Numbered from the stretch's first letter, positions 43,975 through 50,044 are shown. The stretch is DNA of 51,774 nt from Anaerostipes sp. (GCA_028704435.1 JAQWFL010000018.1:1-51774); one strand, 5' to 3'. The notes: generated by a model not told the origin, from the letters alone. Translations and numbers: made by a program.

Positions 43975-44398
43975 CTTGTTTATTCCTCTTGTATTCGTGT
44001 ATTTCCATTAAATCAGATCCGTAATCAATTAGTTTGTCTTGTCCTTTGTTATTCAAAGAATTGAATATATCCAGTATTGGTTCTTCTTCTGGTTCAATCA
44101 TTCTATTACTAGTATTATCTAAATTATTTAGTATTTCTAATTCATTTCTTATTTTTTTTTCTAGTGCTTTCATTGCTGGTTTAGGTTCAATTATTAGATA
44201 ATTATCAGCTAATTCAGCTATATTTACTTCTAGGGCATTGGCTATTTTTTGTAATGTTTCAATTTTTGGGTTTAATTTTCCTAATTCATAGCGTCTTATT
44301 GTTGATTCTGCTATAGGTGGAACGCATAGATTACCTAATTCTTTTTGAGTATATTTTTTTCTTTTGCGTTCGATTCTTATTTTTTCGCCTGTAGTCAT
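43967..44398 (-). CDS. CI-like XRE-family repressor
   Basis: 143 residues. The N-terminal HTH_3 domain is clear: EKIRIERKRKKYTQKELGNL, then AESTIRRYELGKLNPKIETL and QKIANALEVNIAEL. The C-terminal 70 residues are charged and helical, without a LexA-type peptidase dyad. So SOS self-cleavage is unlikely, and induction would need an antirepressor or helper protein. It is transcribed away from the Cro-like gene across three matching operators. GGAGGTGTACC precedes its ATG. Confidence 0.88.
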   Translation of the reverse strand: MTTGEKIRIERKRKKYTQKELGNLCVPPIAESTIRRYELGKLNPKIETLQKIANALEVNIAELADNYLIIEPKPAMKALEKKIRNELEILNNLDNTSNRMIEPEEEPILDIFNSLNNKGQDKLIDYGSDLMEIHEYKRNKQDD

Positions 44399-44417
44399 GG
44401 TACACCTCCTTAACGAT

Positions 44418-44423
44418 ACTATA
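44418..44423 (-). promoter_or_regulatory. repressor promoter, extended -10 (minus strand)
   Basis: On the minus strand TGT-TATAGT gives an extended -10 about 20 bp before the repressor start. Operator O1 (44446-44459) covers its -35 area. Confidence 0.5.
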
Positions 44424-44445
44424 ACATATTTTAGAACAAATTACA

Positions 44446-44521
44446 GTAACAAAAATTACTTTTAGTATTGACAGTAACAAACATTGCTGCTATATTTTAA
44501 ATACAGAGTAACAAAAATTAC
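44446..44521. promoter_or_regulatory. three CI/Cro operators in the divergent control region
   Basis: O1 (44446-44459) and O3 (44508-44521) are both GTAACAAAAATTAC, a dyad with GTAA/TTAC half-sites. O2 (44474-44487) is GTAACAAACATTGC. Spacings are 28 and 34 bp. The layout is that of a lambda-like OR region. Confidence 0.8.
44468..44496 (+). promoter_or_regulatory. early rightward promoter
   Basis: TTGACA (44468-44473), 17-bp spacer, TATATT (44491-44496). O2 fills the spacer exactly, so binding there blocks RNA polymerase. Confidence 0.85.
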
Positions 44522-44541
44522 TGTTTTAAGGAGGTGGAAAA

Positions 44542-44742
44542 ATGAACAAAATTCCATTGAGTAGAGAAAAGATCGATTTATTACTAGCAAAAAACTTAAT
44601 GACCGTTGCAGATCTAGCAAATAATTACGGAGTATCAAGGGCAAGAATTAATGTAATTATTAATCAACGCACTATTACACCAATTAGCGCCGGAAGATTA
44701 GCAAAGGCATTAAATGCAGATGTAACAGAAATTATTGAGTAA
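44542..44742 (+). CDS. Cro-like HTH protein
   Basis: 66 residues, essentially one HTH domain: KIDLLLAKNLMTVADLANNY, then GVSRARINVIINQRTITPIS and GRLAKALNADVTEII. It is the first gene of the rightward early transcript, immediately behind the three operators, with AAGGAGGTGG upstream. By analogy it counters the CI-like repressor. Confidence 0.85.
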   Translation: MNKIPLSREKIDLLLAKNLMTVADLANNYGVSRARINVIINQRTITPISAGRLAKALNADVTEIIE

Positions 44743-44744
44743 TG

Positions 44745-44764
44745 CCTGGGCGGGTATATGAAAG
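44745..44764 (+). repeat. 20-bp direct repeat, copy 2 (upstream of the excisionase-like gene)
   Basis: Exact copy of 43620-43639. It begins 3 bp after the Cro-like stop and lies 24 bp before the next ATG, covering the leader of that gene. Confidence 0.85.
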
Positions 44765-44788
44765 CGTAATGAAAGGAGAAAAAAAGAA

Positions 44789-44986
44789 ATGGTACAAGAA
44801 TTTTACAAGGTAAAAGATATATCTAAAATTATGCAATGCTGTACTTCAAAAGCTTATGCTATTTGTAAGCAATTGAATACAGAACTAGAAGAGCAGGGGT
44901 TTATTATTATCCATGGAAGAGTACCAAAGAATTACTTTAATGACAGGGTAGGACTAACAAATGACAAAAGAGAAGTTACTGAGTGA
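44789..44986 (+). CDS. excisionase-like / AlpA-type HTH protein
   Basis: 65 residues: FYKVKDISKIMQCCTSKAYA, then ICKQLNTELEEQGFIIIHGR and VPKNYF. This is the layout of small MerR-like HTH excisionases of Bacillota integrative elements (V-E-A-LG-S-SKAYKII, then GRVPKKYF). Such proteins direct excision with the integrase or activate early genes. AAAGGAG precedes the ATG. It overlaps the next gene by 26 bp. Confidence 0.72.
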   Translation: MVQEFYKVKDISKIMQCCTSKAYAICKQLNTELEEQGFIIIHGRVPKNYFNDRVGLTNDKREVTE

Positions 44987-45320
44987 TATTAGGCCAGATA
45001 TGAAATTAACCATGGATTTCTTCAAGAAAATTTATGGTTATGGAATAACAACACCTGAGTTTGTTGATGAAGCAATCGGGCAACTTGAAAAGGTAGGATG
45101 CCTAAAGGCTAGAGAATATTACGAGAAATTCAAAGATGATTATGAAGCAAAGCAACATAAAATCGATGTTGAGGTTAGCATTTGGTACAGGGAACAATTA
45201 GATAGACAATATGAGGAAAGGAGGAAAAAAGATAATTGGAAAATGAAACAGCAGCAGAAGCAGAAATTGAACGACTTGAAAGAGAAATTGAATTACTTGA
45301 AACAGAACATCCAGAATTAA
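44961..45320 (+). CDS. hypothetical element protein with charged C-terminal coiled coil
   Basis: 119 residues. The N-terminal half (MKLTMDFFKKIYGYGITTPE) looks like a small folded domain; the C-terminal half is a long basic helix (YREQLDRQYEERRKKDNWKM). No family recognised. It is nested in the early operon and overlaps the ATPase gene by 85 bp in another frame, a typical phage-style packing. It may be a replication or loader accessory judged by position only. Confidence 0.6.
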   Translation: MTKEKLLSDIRPDMKLTMDFFKKIYGYGITTPEFVDEAIGQLEKVGCLKAREYYEKFKDDYEAKQHKIDVEVSIWYREQLDRQYEERRKKDNWKMKQQQKQKLNDLKEKLNYLKQNIQN

Positions 45321-46351
45321 AAGCCGTATGCGACAATGGAAAAGCACGAATACAAAAGCAGATTGAAAAAGTTGACCTTATCAGCTTCGATGATGTGGAA
45401 AAAGAAAATGTTACATGGCTATATCATCCTTACATACCGAAAGGAAAAATAACCATTTGTGGTGCATATCCCGGAGTGGGTAAAACGTTCTTACTATGCT
45501 ATATGGCTGCGTGCGTGTCAACTGGAAGACAATTTTTTGACATAGTACCGTTTTCTGGAGAACCGGGAAAGGCTATTTATTTAACAACAGAAGACGGAAT
45601 AGGCGATACAATAAAACCAAGACTTGAAGCGTGTGGGGCAAACATGAAAAATATTGCTACAGTAAAAAGTAATACATCTAGCCTTACATTCGATAATCCA
45701 CAGATAGAAGACATTGTAAAAGAGTTTCAACCGGATTTGTTTATATTTGACCCCTTCCAATCTTTTATTGGTGAGGATGTTGAGATGAACGCATCAAACA
45801 AAACTAGATCTAAATTAAATTATATTATTGAAATAGCTGAAAAATATAATGTTGCTATTGTCCTTATCTGCCATTTTAACAAAAATCAAAAAGGGGATGC
45901 AATAACTAGGGTAATGGGTTCAACGGATATCATGGGAGTATGTAGAAGTTTTTTAGCGTTGGGAATAGTCCCAGACAATAAAGATTTACGCTATATGTCG
46001 CATGAAAAATCAAGTCTAGCTAAAAACGGGAAAACTGTACTCTTTGAAATAGTTCCAGATGATGGAGGTATAAAGTTTGTTGATTATAGTAGCTACTCCA
46101 TGGATGAATATGCAGCAATGGCAAAGCAAAACGGTAAACGAGCAGCTCCAGCACTTGAAGAGGCTAAAGCCTTTATCATTAGGAATATGCCAGAGGGAAA
46201 GCGGTTAGCAGCTGACATGGAAACATTAGCAGAGGCAAACGGATTTTCTAAGGCTACCATATATAGGGCTAGAACATCCTTGAAAATAAAAAGTAAACAA
46301 AATGGATTCAAAGGAAAGTATTATTGGACACTACCAAGAGACACGGAATAA
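45236..46351 (+). CDS. RepA-like AAA ATPase (AAA_25 family), replication
   Basis: 371 residues from a TTG start with AAGGAGG at about 10 bp; no ATG is available in frame before the conserved part. Walker A GAYPGVGKTF is at 76-85 and Walker B DLFIFDPFQSF at about 163-173. The segment IVLICHFNKNQKGDAITRVM, then GSTDIMGVCRSFLALG, is the RecA-like helicase core of RepA/AAA_25 proteins. The C-terminal part (EEAKAFIIRNMPEGKRLAAD onward) looks like a winged-helix DNA-binding domain. It likely opens the origin or unwinds DNA for autonomous replication; repeats just downstream could be its target. No primase is encoded. Confidence 0.85.
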   Translation: MENETAAEAEIERLEREIELLETEHPELKAVCDNGKARIQKQIEKVDLISFDDVEKENVTWLYHPYIPKGKITICGAYPGVGKTFLLCYMAACVSTGRQFFDIVPFSGEPGKAIYLTTEDGIGDTIKPRLEACGANMKNIATVKSNTSSLTFDNPQIEDIVKEFQPDLFIFDPFQSFIGEDVEMNASNKTRSKLNYIIEIAEKYNVAIVLICHFNKNQKGDAITRVMGSTDIMGVCRSFLALGIVPDNKDLRYMSHEKSSLAKNGKTVLFEIVPDDGGIKFVDYSSYSMDEYAAMAKQNGKRAAPALEEAKAFIIRNMPEGKRLAADMETLAEANGFSKATIYRARTSLKIKSKQNGFKGKYYWTLPRDTE

Positions 46352-46395
46352 ATGAAATCTGTAATAAAATATATAGTATTTATAATGGGTTATAC

Positions 46396-46478
46396 ACAGT
46401 TTTCAATGTGGAATCTGTGATATATTTCAAACTTGTGAATTTATGTACAGTTTTCAAGTTGGAATATGTGTATAAATG
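46396..46478 (+). repeat. iteron-like repeats, candidate replication origin
   Basis: In the 349-bp gene-free stretch 46352-46700, ACAGTTTTCAA is followed by TGGAAT and GTG twice (from 46396 and 46447, 51 bp apart). A third, weaker TTTCAA...TGAAT unit lies between them (46425). The TTTCAA cores are at 46401, 46425 and 46452. The surroundings are very AT-rich and directly follow the RepA-like gene. Confidence 0.5.
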
Positions 46479-46572
46479 GCTTAATGTGGTTATTTCTGTT
46501 CACAGATTTCATATAAGTAAAGTTTCGGCTTACATGGATTTCGAGTGAACTTATGAAAAGAATTTAGAATAT

Positions 46573-46614
46573 CAAGGTTCATGGAATTGGATATTACCAA
46601 GAGACACGGAGTAA
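46573..46614 (+). pseudogene. duplicated C-terminal tail of the RepA-like ATPase
   Basis: The frame reads WILPRDTE-stop at 46588-46614, matching the true end YYWTLPRDTE-stop at 46322-46351; the DNA ATTACCAAGAGACACGGA is also shared. It marks a past duplication or insertion of about 263 bp containing the iteron-like repeats. Confidence 0.75.
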
Positions 46615-46700
46615 ATAAAATGGATAAAAAGAAGTATTGTCAGATTTGTCAGTCCCTAAAAAGGGGACAAAGTGAACTTCTTAAGAAAGGAGAAAATAAA

Positions 46701-46862
46701 ATGGATAAAAAAGAAAAAGGAATGAACGACAAGGTAATTGATGATATAGCTAAGGTTGTAGGAGAATACAAGATTGATGCAAAATTAGCGTTAGAAATAT
46801 TGAAAGTAGTAGAATTAAGACAAATTGAATACTATATTGAAGAAATATTTATGAGCTTATAA
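46701..46862 (+). CDS. small hypothetical element protein
   Basis: 53 residues from ATG 46701 with AAGAAAGGAG: MDKKEKGMNDKVIDDIAKVV, then a helical end (LALEILKVVELRQIEYYIEE). An in-frame ATG at 46620 with a weaker CGGAG site would give 80 residues with a CQIC motif. The two starts share the DNA AATAAAATGGATAAAAA, a further trace of local duplication. No family recognised. Confidence 0.5.
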   Translation: MDKKEKGMNDKVIDDIAKVVGEYKIDAKLALEILKVVELRQIEYYIEEIFMSL

Positions 46863-46971
46863 CAAAAGCCCCCAAGAAACCCGGGAGCAATTGATAAGAC
46901 TAATACGAATGATATAGCCCTAACCTAAACAACTACAATTATATCACGGATATTAGCAGAAAGGAATCAAA

Positions 46972-47256
46972 ATGACAAGTAAAAAAGCATTTATTGAAAT
47001 GGATGAAAATATAAACATGTTGGAGGTTTGCATAAAGCAAATATCTGTTGTATTAGATGATCAGGCTAAGCTATACTTCGAAGAAACACCGGAAGAGTAT
47101 TTGAAATTTTATCATGATTCTGCTAATAGTAGAAATACGCTTGCATTAACTCTGTTACTTGACGCACGCAACGAAATTGAAAAACTATCCAAACTCTATA
47201 ATAGTATTAGCAAAGATTCATTTAAAAATGAAGATCAGGAGGTTATTAATGATTAA
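46972..47256 (+). CDS. small hypothetical element protein
   Basis: 94 residues, helical and acidic (KKAFIEMDENINMLEVCIKQ, then AKLYFEETPEEYLKFYHDSA). GAAAGGAATC lies before the ATG. No membrane segment or known domain. It is followed by an 8-bp-overlapping small gene and then a terminator, ending the early transcript. Confidence 0.6.
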   Translation: MTSKKAFIEMDENINMLEVCIKQISVVLDDQAKLYFEETPEEYLKFYHDSANSRNTLALTLLLDARNEIEKLSKLYNSISKDSFKNEDQEVIND

Positions 47257-47395
47257 ATTAAAAGTATTATACGAAAATAAAAATGATGTTATTAAACTCA
47301 TGGACAACCTAGAAAAGAGTGGTTATACATATACATTAACGTATGCCAGGCAAACAGGAAAATATAAACGATGTTATGTCAACATAGCAAATTAA
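47249..47395 (+). CDS. small hypothetical element protein
   Basis: 48 residues: MIKLKVLYENKNDVIKLMDN, then LEKSGYTYTLTYARQTGKYK and RCYVNIAN. CAGGAGG is well placed. The beta-alpha-beta pattern with a final RCYVNI strand is reminiscent of small DUF3970-type phage proteins, but the match is weak. It overlaps the previous gene by 8 bp. Confidence 0.55.
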   Translation: MIKLKVLYENKNDVIKLMDNLEKSGYTYTLTYARQTGKYKRCYVNIAN

Positions 47396-47400
47396 TCTGG

Positions 47401-47432
47401 AGACTATCAGTTTAATTACTGGTAGTCTTTTT
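47401..47432 (+). terminator. terminator of the early operon
   Basis: AGACTATCAG / CTGGTAGTCT, 10 bp with one wobble and an 8-nt loop, then TTTTT. Confidence 0.88.
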
Positions 47433-47477
47433 GTATGAAAAGTAAAGCAAGCACATCAAAAAATAAGCGAACGTTTC

Positions 47478-47520
47478 AAAGCGAACGCTCCAAGCAAATA
47501 CGGAGCGTTTGGAACGCTTT
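47478..47520. repeat. GC-rich bulged hairpin with repeated GCGAACG
   Basis: AACGCTCC (47484-47491) pairs with GGAGCGTT (47502-47509). Below it AAAGCG (47478-47483) pairs with CGCTTT (47515-47520) past a 5-nt bulge. GCGAACG also occurs twice in tandem on the left side. It lies between the converging gene blocks of the element and has no U-run. Confidence 0.6.
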
Positions 47521-47549
47521 CGAGCAACAAAATATAAAGGTTATAGCCT

Positions 47550-47580
47550 AAGAAAGCCACCGGTCATAATCGACTGGTGG
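47550..47580 (-). terminator. terminator of the minus-strand small genes
   Basis: CCACCGGTC (47557-47565) pairs with GACTGGTGG (47572-47580); on the minus strand it directly follows the stop and is trailed by CTTTCTT. The T-run is weak. Confidence 0.6.
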
Positions 47581-47751
47581 TTAGTTTTGTGGATAAAGAT
47601 AACCATTATCATATAAATAATCACTTTCTTCCTCGGTCAATACGGAAAAAGGATTAACCCAACTATCATCTTCTTCTATCGGCCCTGTATATTGGTATTC
47701 TGATGGAATAAATCCAAGCTTTTTACATATTCTTTTATATTCTTCATCCAT
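47581..47751 (-). CDS. small acidic element protein
   Basis: 56 residues: MDEEYKRICKKLGFIPSEYQ, then an acidic middle (EEDDSWVNPFSVLTEEESDY) and LYDNGYLYPQN. The RBS GGAGGTGTTATAG is strong. Similar short proteins with a DDSW-NPF---T-EE--FL pattern are familiar from Clostridia phages, function unknown. Its ATG follows the stop of the next minus-strand gene by one base on the complement, so the two are coupled. Confidence 0.65.
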   Translation of the reverse strand: MDEEYKRICKKLGFIPSEYQYTGPIEEDDSWVNPFSVLTEEESDYLYDNGYLYPQN

Positions 47752-47895
47752 CTATAACACCTCCATACTGATTCCACAATCATTTAATTGCTTTCTTATA
47801 TCATCAGTATAGCCTTTTTTACTTAATCTATCAAGTGCAAACGTGGCATTTACCACCTCAGATAACCTCTTACTTATTGTATATCTATTATGCAT
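47752..47895 (-). CDS. small hypothetical element protein
   Basis: 47 residues: MHNRYTISKRLSEVVNATFA, then LDRLSKKGYTDDIRKQLNDC and GISMEVL. A weak AAGAAAG site precedes the ATG. The gene for the 56-residue protein follows at once, and its RBS lies within this gene's end. No family recognised; helical content and basic charge would allow nucleic-acid binding. Confidence 0.5.
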   Translation of the reverse strand: MHNRYTISKRLSEVVNATFALDRLSKKGYTDDIRKQLNDCGISMEVL

Positions 47896-47898
47896 CAA

Positions 47899-48087
47899 TT
47901 ATTCTTTCTTGTAAAGAATTGTCTTATTTCTTAAATAGTTCTGTAACCTTTTTTCACTGATTGTCCAACAAGAAATAACCGAATTTTTATATCCTGGATC
48001 ATCTTCCGATGTGCAAACACGTAAAACTGTTTGAATATATTTGTCCCCATCTGCCGACCCTTGTAAATCCTTGTAAGCGGCAAGCAA
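47899..48087 (-). CDS. hypothetical element protein, perhaps truncated
   Basis: About 62 residues from TTG 48087 (reading LAAYKDLQGSADGDKYIQTV, then LRVCTSEDDPGYKNSVISCW and TISEKRLQNYLRNK). No ATG and no RBS precede the conserved-looking part, and a stop lies four codons upstream, so the 5' end may be lost. It is followed at once by two further minus-strand genes. Family not recognised. Confidence 0.4.
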   Translation of the reverse strand: MLAAYKDLQGSADGDKYIQTVLRVCTSEDDPGYKNSVISCWTISEKRLQNYLRNKTILYKKE

Positions 48088-48240
48088 CTTGTTTAATTAA
48101 CTGCATAACAAAACTTGACCAAACTTGACTTTTATTACAATAATGAATTTTAACGATAGCCTGGAAAAGAAATCTTTTAAGTGAAACTTAATATTCAAAA
48201 TGGTATCCGGAGATTTCGGAATATAATATCTTTACTTTGT

Positions 48241-48246
48241 TATAAT
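48241..48246 (+). promoter_or_regulatory. extended -10 promoter of an upstream short transcript
   Basis: TGT-TATAAT (TG at 48238-48239 region) with no clear -35. A transcript from about 48253 would stop at the terminator at 48329-48370. Confidence 0.4.
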
Positions 48247-48252
48247 AGTGTG

Positions 48253-48370
48253 ATATAGTTGTTATAGAATAATTATATTATTCGATTTGTTTTTTTTGTT
48301 TCCCCTCATGTTAGTATCAAAAAAAGAGAATAGTTGTTTCTGAAAGGCTGAAACAATTATTCTTTTTTTT
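48253..48370 (+). ncRNA. possible small RNA of about 118 nt ending in a strong terminator
   Basis: The segment contains no open frame with an RBS. It carries an AT hairpin GAATAAT-TAT-ATTATTC (48267-48283), a U-rich tract with CCCC, an A-run, then the terminator. The promoter evidence is only an extended -10, so this call is tentative. It lies directly upstream of the structured RNA below. Confidence 0.35.
48329..48370 (+). terminator. strong terminator upstream of the structured RNA
   Basis: AGAATAGTTGTTTC / GAAACAATTATTCT, 14 bp with one wobble, 9-nt loop, then eight T. It insulates the RNA and the late genes from upstream transcription. Confidence 0.9.
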
Positions 48371-48379
48371 GTGTGTGTA

Positions 48380-48408
48380 TTTACTTCTTTGTTACAATTT
48401 GATATAAT
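48380..48408 (+). promoter_or_regulatory. promoter of the structured RNA
   Basis: TTTACT (48380-48385), 17-bp spacer, TATAAT (48403-48408) with an extended -10 TG at 48400-48401. The expected start at 48415-48417 coincides with the first base of helix P1. Confidence 0.8.
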
Positions 48409-48414
48409 TGTTGT

Positions 48415-48540
48415 ATAGCAAATAAAACAAGTACCGCACTAGATGTCCTTCGTCTGGTGTAAGCCTGTTAAGGCACGGGAACAATTAATACTTACGTCAT
48501 TGTGTATTGATTGAACCTGTGCCTTCTTTTATTTGCTTGT
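48415..48540 (+). ncRNA. structured RNA with three-way junction, not assigned to a known family
   Basis: Three helices nest without conflict. P1: 48417-48427 with 48527-48537 (11 bp, AGCAAATAAAA / TTTTATTTGCT). P2: 48436-48445 with 48451-48460 (10 bp including GU pairs, UCCUU loop). P3: 48470-48479 with 48516-48525 (10 bp, one GU), a symmetric AA/AA internal loop, then 48482-48491 with 48504-48513 (10 bp, one GU) and a 12-nt loop. That is 41 pairs in about 121 nt. No open frame spans it. It lies 86 bp before the scaffold gene and begins exactly at its promoter's start site. I do not recognise the class. Confidence 0.75.
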
Positions 48541-48625
48541 ATAATTCCTTTTTTTAGTGCGGCGCCACTTTAAAACGCGTAACTGTATTGATAATGTCGG
48601 CGGACTATAAGCGGGAGGTATAAAG

Positions 48626-49132
48626 ATGATAGACAATAATAGCGTAGAGAATACGGAAGATGTGGAAGACTTAACCACAGAACAAAATAACGACGTCAAA
48701 GGCGAACAAGATAATCAACAACAAGAATCCAATACAGAAAGTCAAATGCAAGAAAAAAAGTATACGGATGAAGAGGTTGATAGAATCGTATCTAAAAGAT
48801 TAAACCGTGAACGTGAAAGGCTTTCAAGGCTATTCAACGAAGAACAGCAAAAAAGCGATATTGAAGTTAGAGAAAAGAAAATTGAGGAGCGAGAACGCAA
48901 AGCTGACATAAAAGATAAATTAGATAGGGACAATTTGCCTAGGGAATTATCAGAATTAATTGACTGCGAAAATGCTGAGGAAATTGAATCAAACTATGAA
49001 AAAGTGATTAATATATTCAAGATTTCTTTATCTGGAGCGTTGAAAGAAAAATTCAAGGGAACGGCCCCAAGAGTTGGAAGGATTCCTGATCATGACAATG
49101 TGGCAGATGCTTTCTCTCCCAAGCATAGATAG
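48626..49132 (+). CDS. capsid scaffolding protein, DUF4355 (gp20-like) family
   Basis: 168 residues, strongly charged. An acidic, Gln/Asn-rich start is followed by KKYTDEEVDRIVSKRLNRER and a long coiled coil (EVREKKIEERERKADIKDKL), then the DUF4355 end with RELSELIDCENAEEIESNYE and a final basic tip (DAFSPKHR). Scaffolding proteins of this type guide assembly of the major capsid protein and are lost on maturation. The strong GGGAGGT site supports the start. The capsid gene follows after 11 bp. Confidence 0.88.
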   Translation: MIDNNSVENTEDVEDLTTEQNNDVKGEQDNQQQESNTESQMQEKKYTDEEVDRIVSKRLNRERERLSRLFNEEQQKSDIEVREKKIEERERKADIKDKLDRDNLPRELSELIDCENAEEIESNYEKVINIFKISLSGALKEKFKGTAPRVGRIPDHDNVADAFSPKHR

Positions 49133-49143
49133 GAGAAAAAAAT

Positions 49144-49983
49144 ATGGCTATAAATTTAGTTACAAAATTTCAACCGTATGTAGATGAAATGTTTACAACG
49201 GAATCAAAAAAAGAACTATTAACAAATAATGATTTTGATTGGACAGGCGCACATTCTGTAAAAGTATATAAAGTTAGCACATCTAGTATGAATGATTATG
49301 ATAGAGCAGGAACAGGAACAAATACATCAAGATACGGAGTAGTTAAAGGACTTGACGCAACAACAGAAGAGTTTACACTTAAAAAGGATAGATCATTTAC
49401 ATTCGCTATTGATAAATTAGATAAAGACGAAACGGCACAGACGTTGGAAGGCGCAACAGCTTTAGCAAGACAACAAAGGCAAGTAGTTATTCCAGAGGTT
49501 GACAGCCACGTGTATGGTGTTATGACTGCAGGAGCAGGAACAAAGGCAACTGCAAAGGCTTTAACTGCCGAGAATATTTATGATGAGATTATCGCAGCAA
49601 CGAATACTTTAGATAATGCTGAGGTATTAGAAACTAATCGTATTCTAGTAGTGACACCAGACGTATACAAAATCATGAAAAAGAGTAATGATATTATCAT
49701 GAATACTGACGTAAGTGCAGAAATGCGGCTACAAGGAGTTATAGGCAACTTAGATGGACTAACAGTTATTAAAGTGCCAGCGGTTAGACTTCCTAAAAAT
49801 TTCGGGTTCATGGTAGCTCATCCATGTGCAACGGTAGCACCTGCAAAGTTAGAAGATTACAAAATTCATCAAGACCCACCAGGTATTAGTGGGGATCTAG
49901 TTGAGGGTAGAATAGTATATGATGCTTTTGTATTGGAGAATAAAACAAAAGCTATTTATTATCAAGCATTACCAACAACATAA
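49144..49983 (+). CDS. phage major capsid protein
   Basis: 279 residues, the length of small HK97-fold coat proteins that pair with DUF4355 scaffolds. Recognisable parts are the N-terminal AINLVTKFQPYVDEMFTTES, the RSFTFAIDKLDKDETAQTLE core segment, and the C-terminal PAVRLPKNFGFMVAHPCATV with YDAFVLENKTKAIYYQ. It forms the icosahedral shell. TAGGAG lies before the ATG. No portal or terminase gene accompanies it, so packaging must rely on another phage. A terminator follows. Confidence 0.9.
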   Translation: MAINLVTKFQPYVDEMFTTESKKELLTNNDFDWTGAHSVKVYKVSTSSMNDYDRAGTGTNTSRYGVVKGLDATTEEFTLKKDRSFTFAIDKLDKDETAQTLEGATALARQQRQVVIPEVDSHVYGVMTAGAGTKATAKALTAENIYDEIIAATNTLDNAEVLETNRILVVTPDVYKIMKKSNDIIMNTDVSAEMRLQGVIGNLDGLTVIKVPAVRLPKNFGFMVAHPCATVAPAKLEDYKIHQDPPGISGDLVEGRIVYDAFVLENKTKAIYYQALPTT

Positions 49984-49999
49984 AAACAGTCAAATAATG

Positions 50000-50028
50000 A
50001 AGCCTAGAATTTTTTATCTAGGCTTTTA
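50000..50028 (+). terminator. terminator after the capsid gene
   Basis: AAGCCTAGA / TCTAGGCTT, perfect 9 bp around an AT-rich loop, then TTA. It separates the capsid genes from the sigma-factor gene. Confidence 0.8.
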
Positions 50029-50044
50029 TCTATTGGGGGCTAAT

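Noticed and set aside
46324..46548. Plus-strand frame over the iteron-like stretch
   Set aside because: It starts inside the ATPase end, has no RBS and consists of AT-rich low-complexity codons.
47433..47580. CRISPR array from the repeated GCGAACG blocks
   Set aside because: The repeats are short, inverted and not regularly spaced; no array or cas gene occurs anywhere in the window.
48415..48540. phi29-type packaging RNA, tracrRNA or 6S RNA
   Set aside because: The order of long and short arms differs from phi29 pRNA. No CRISPR repeats or Cas genes are present. There is no long rod with a central bubble as in 6S RNA.
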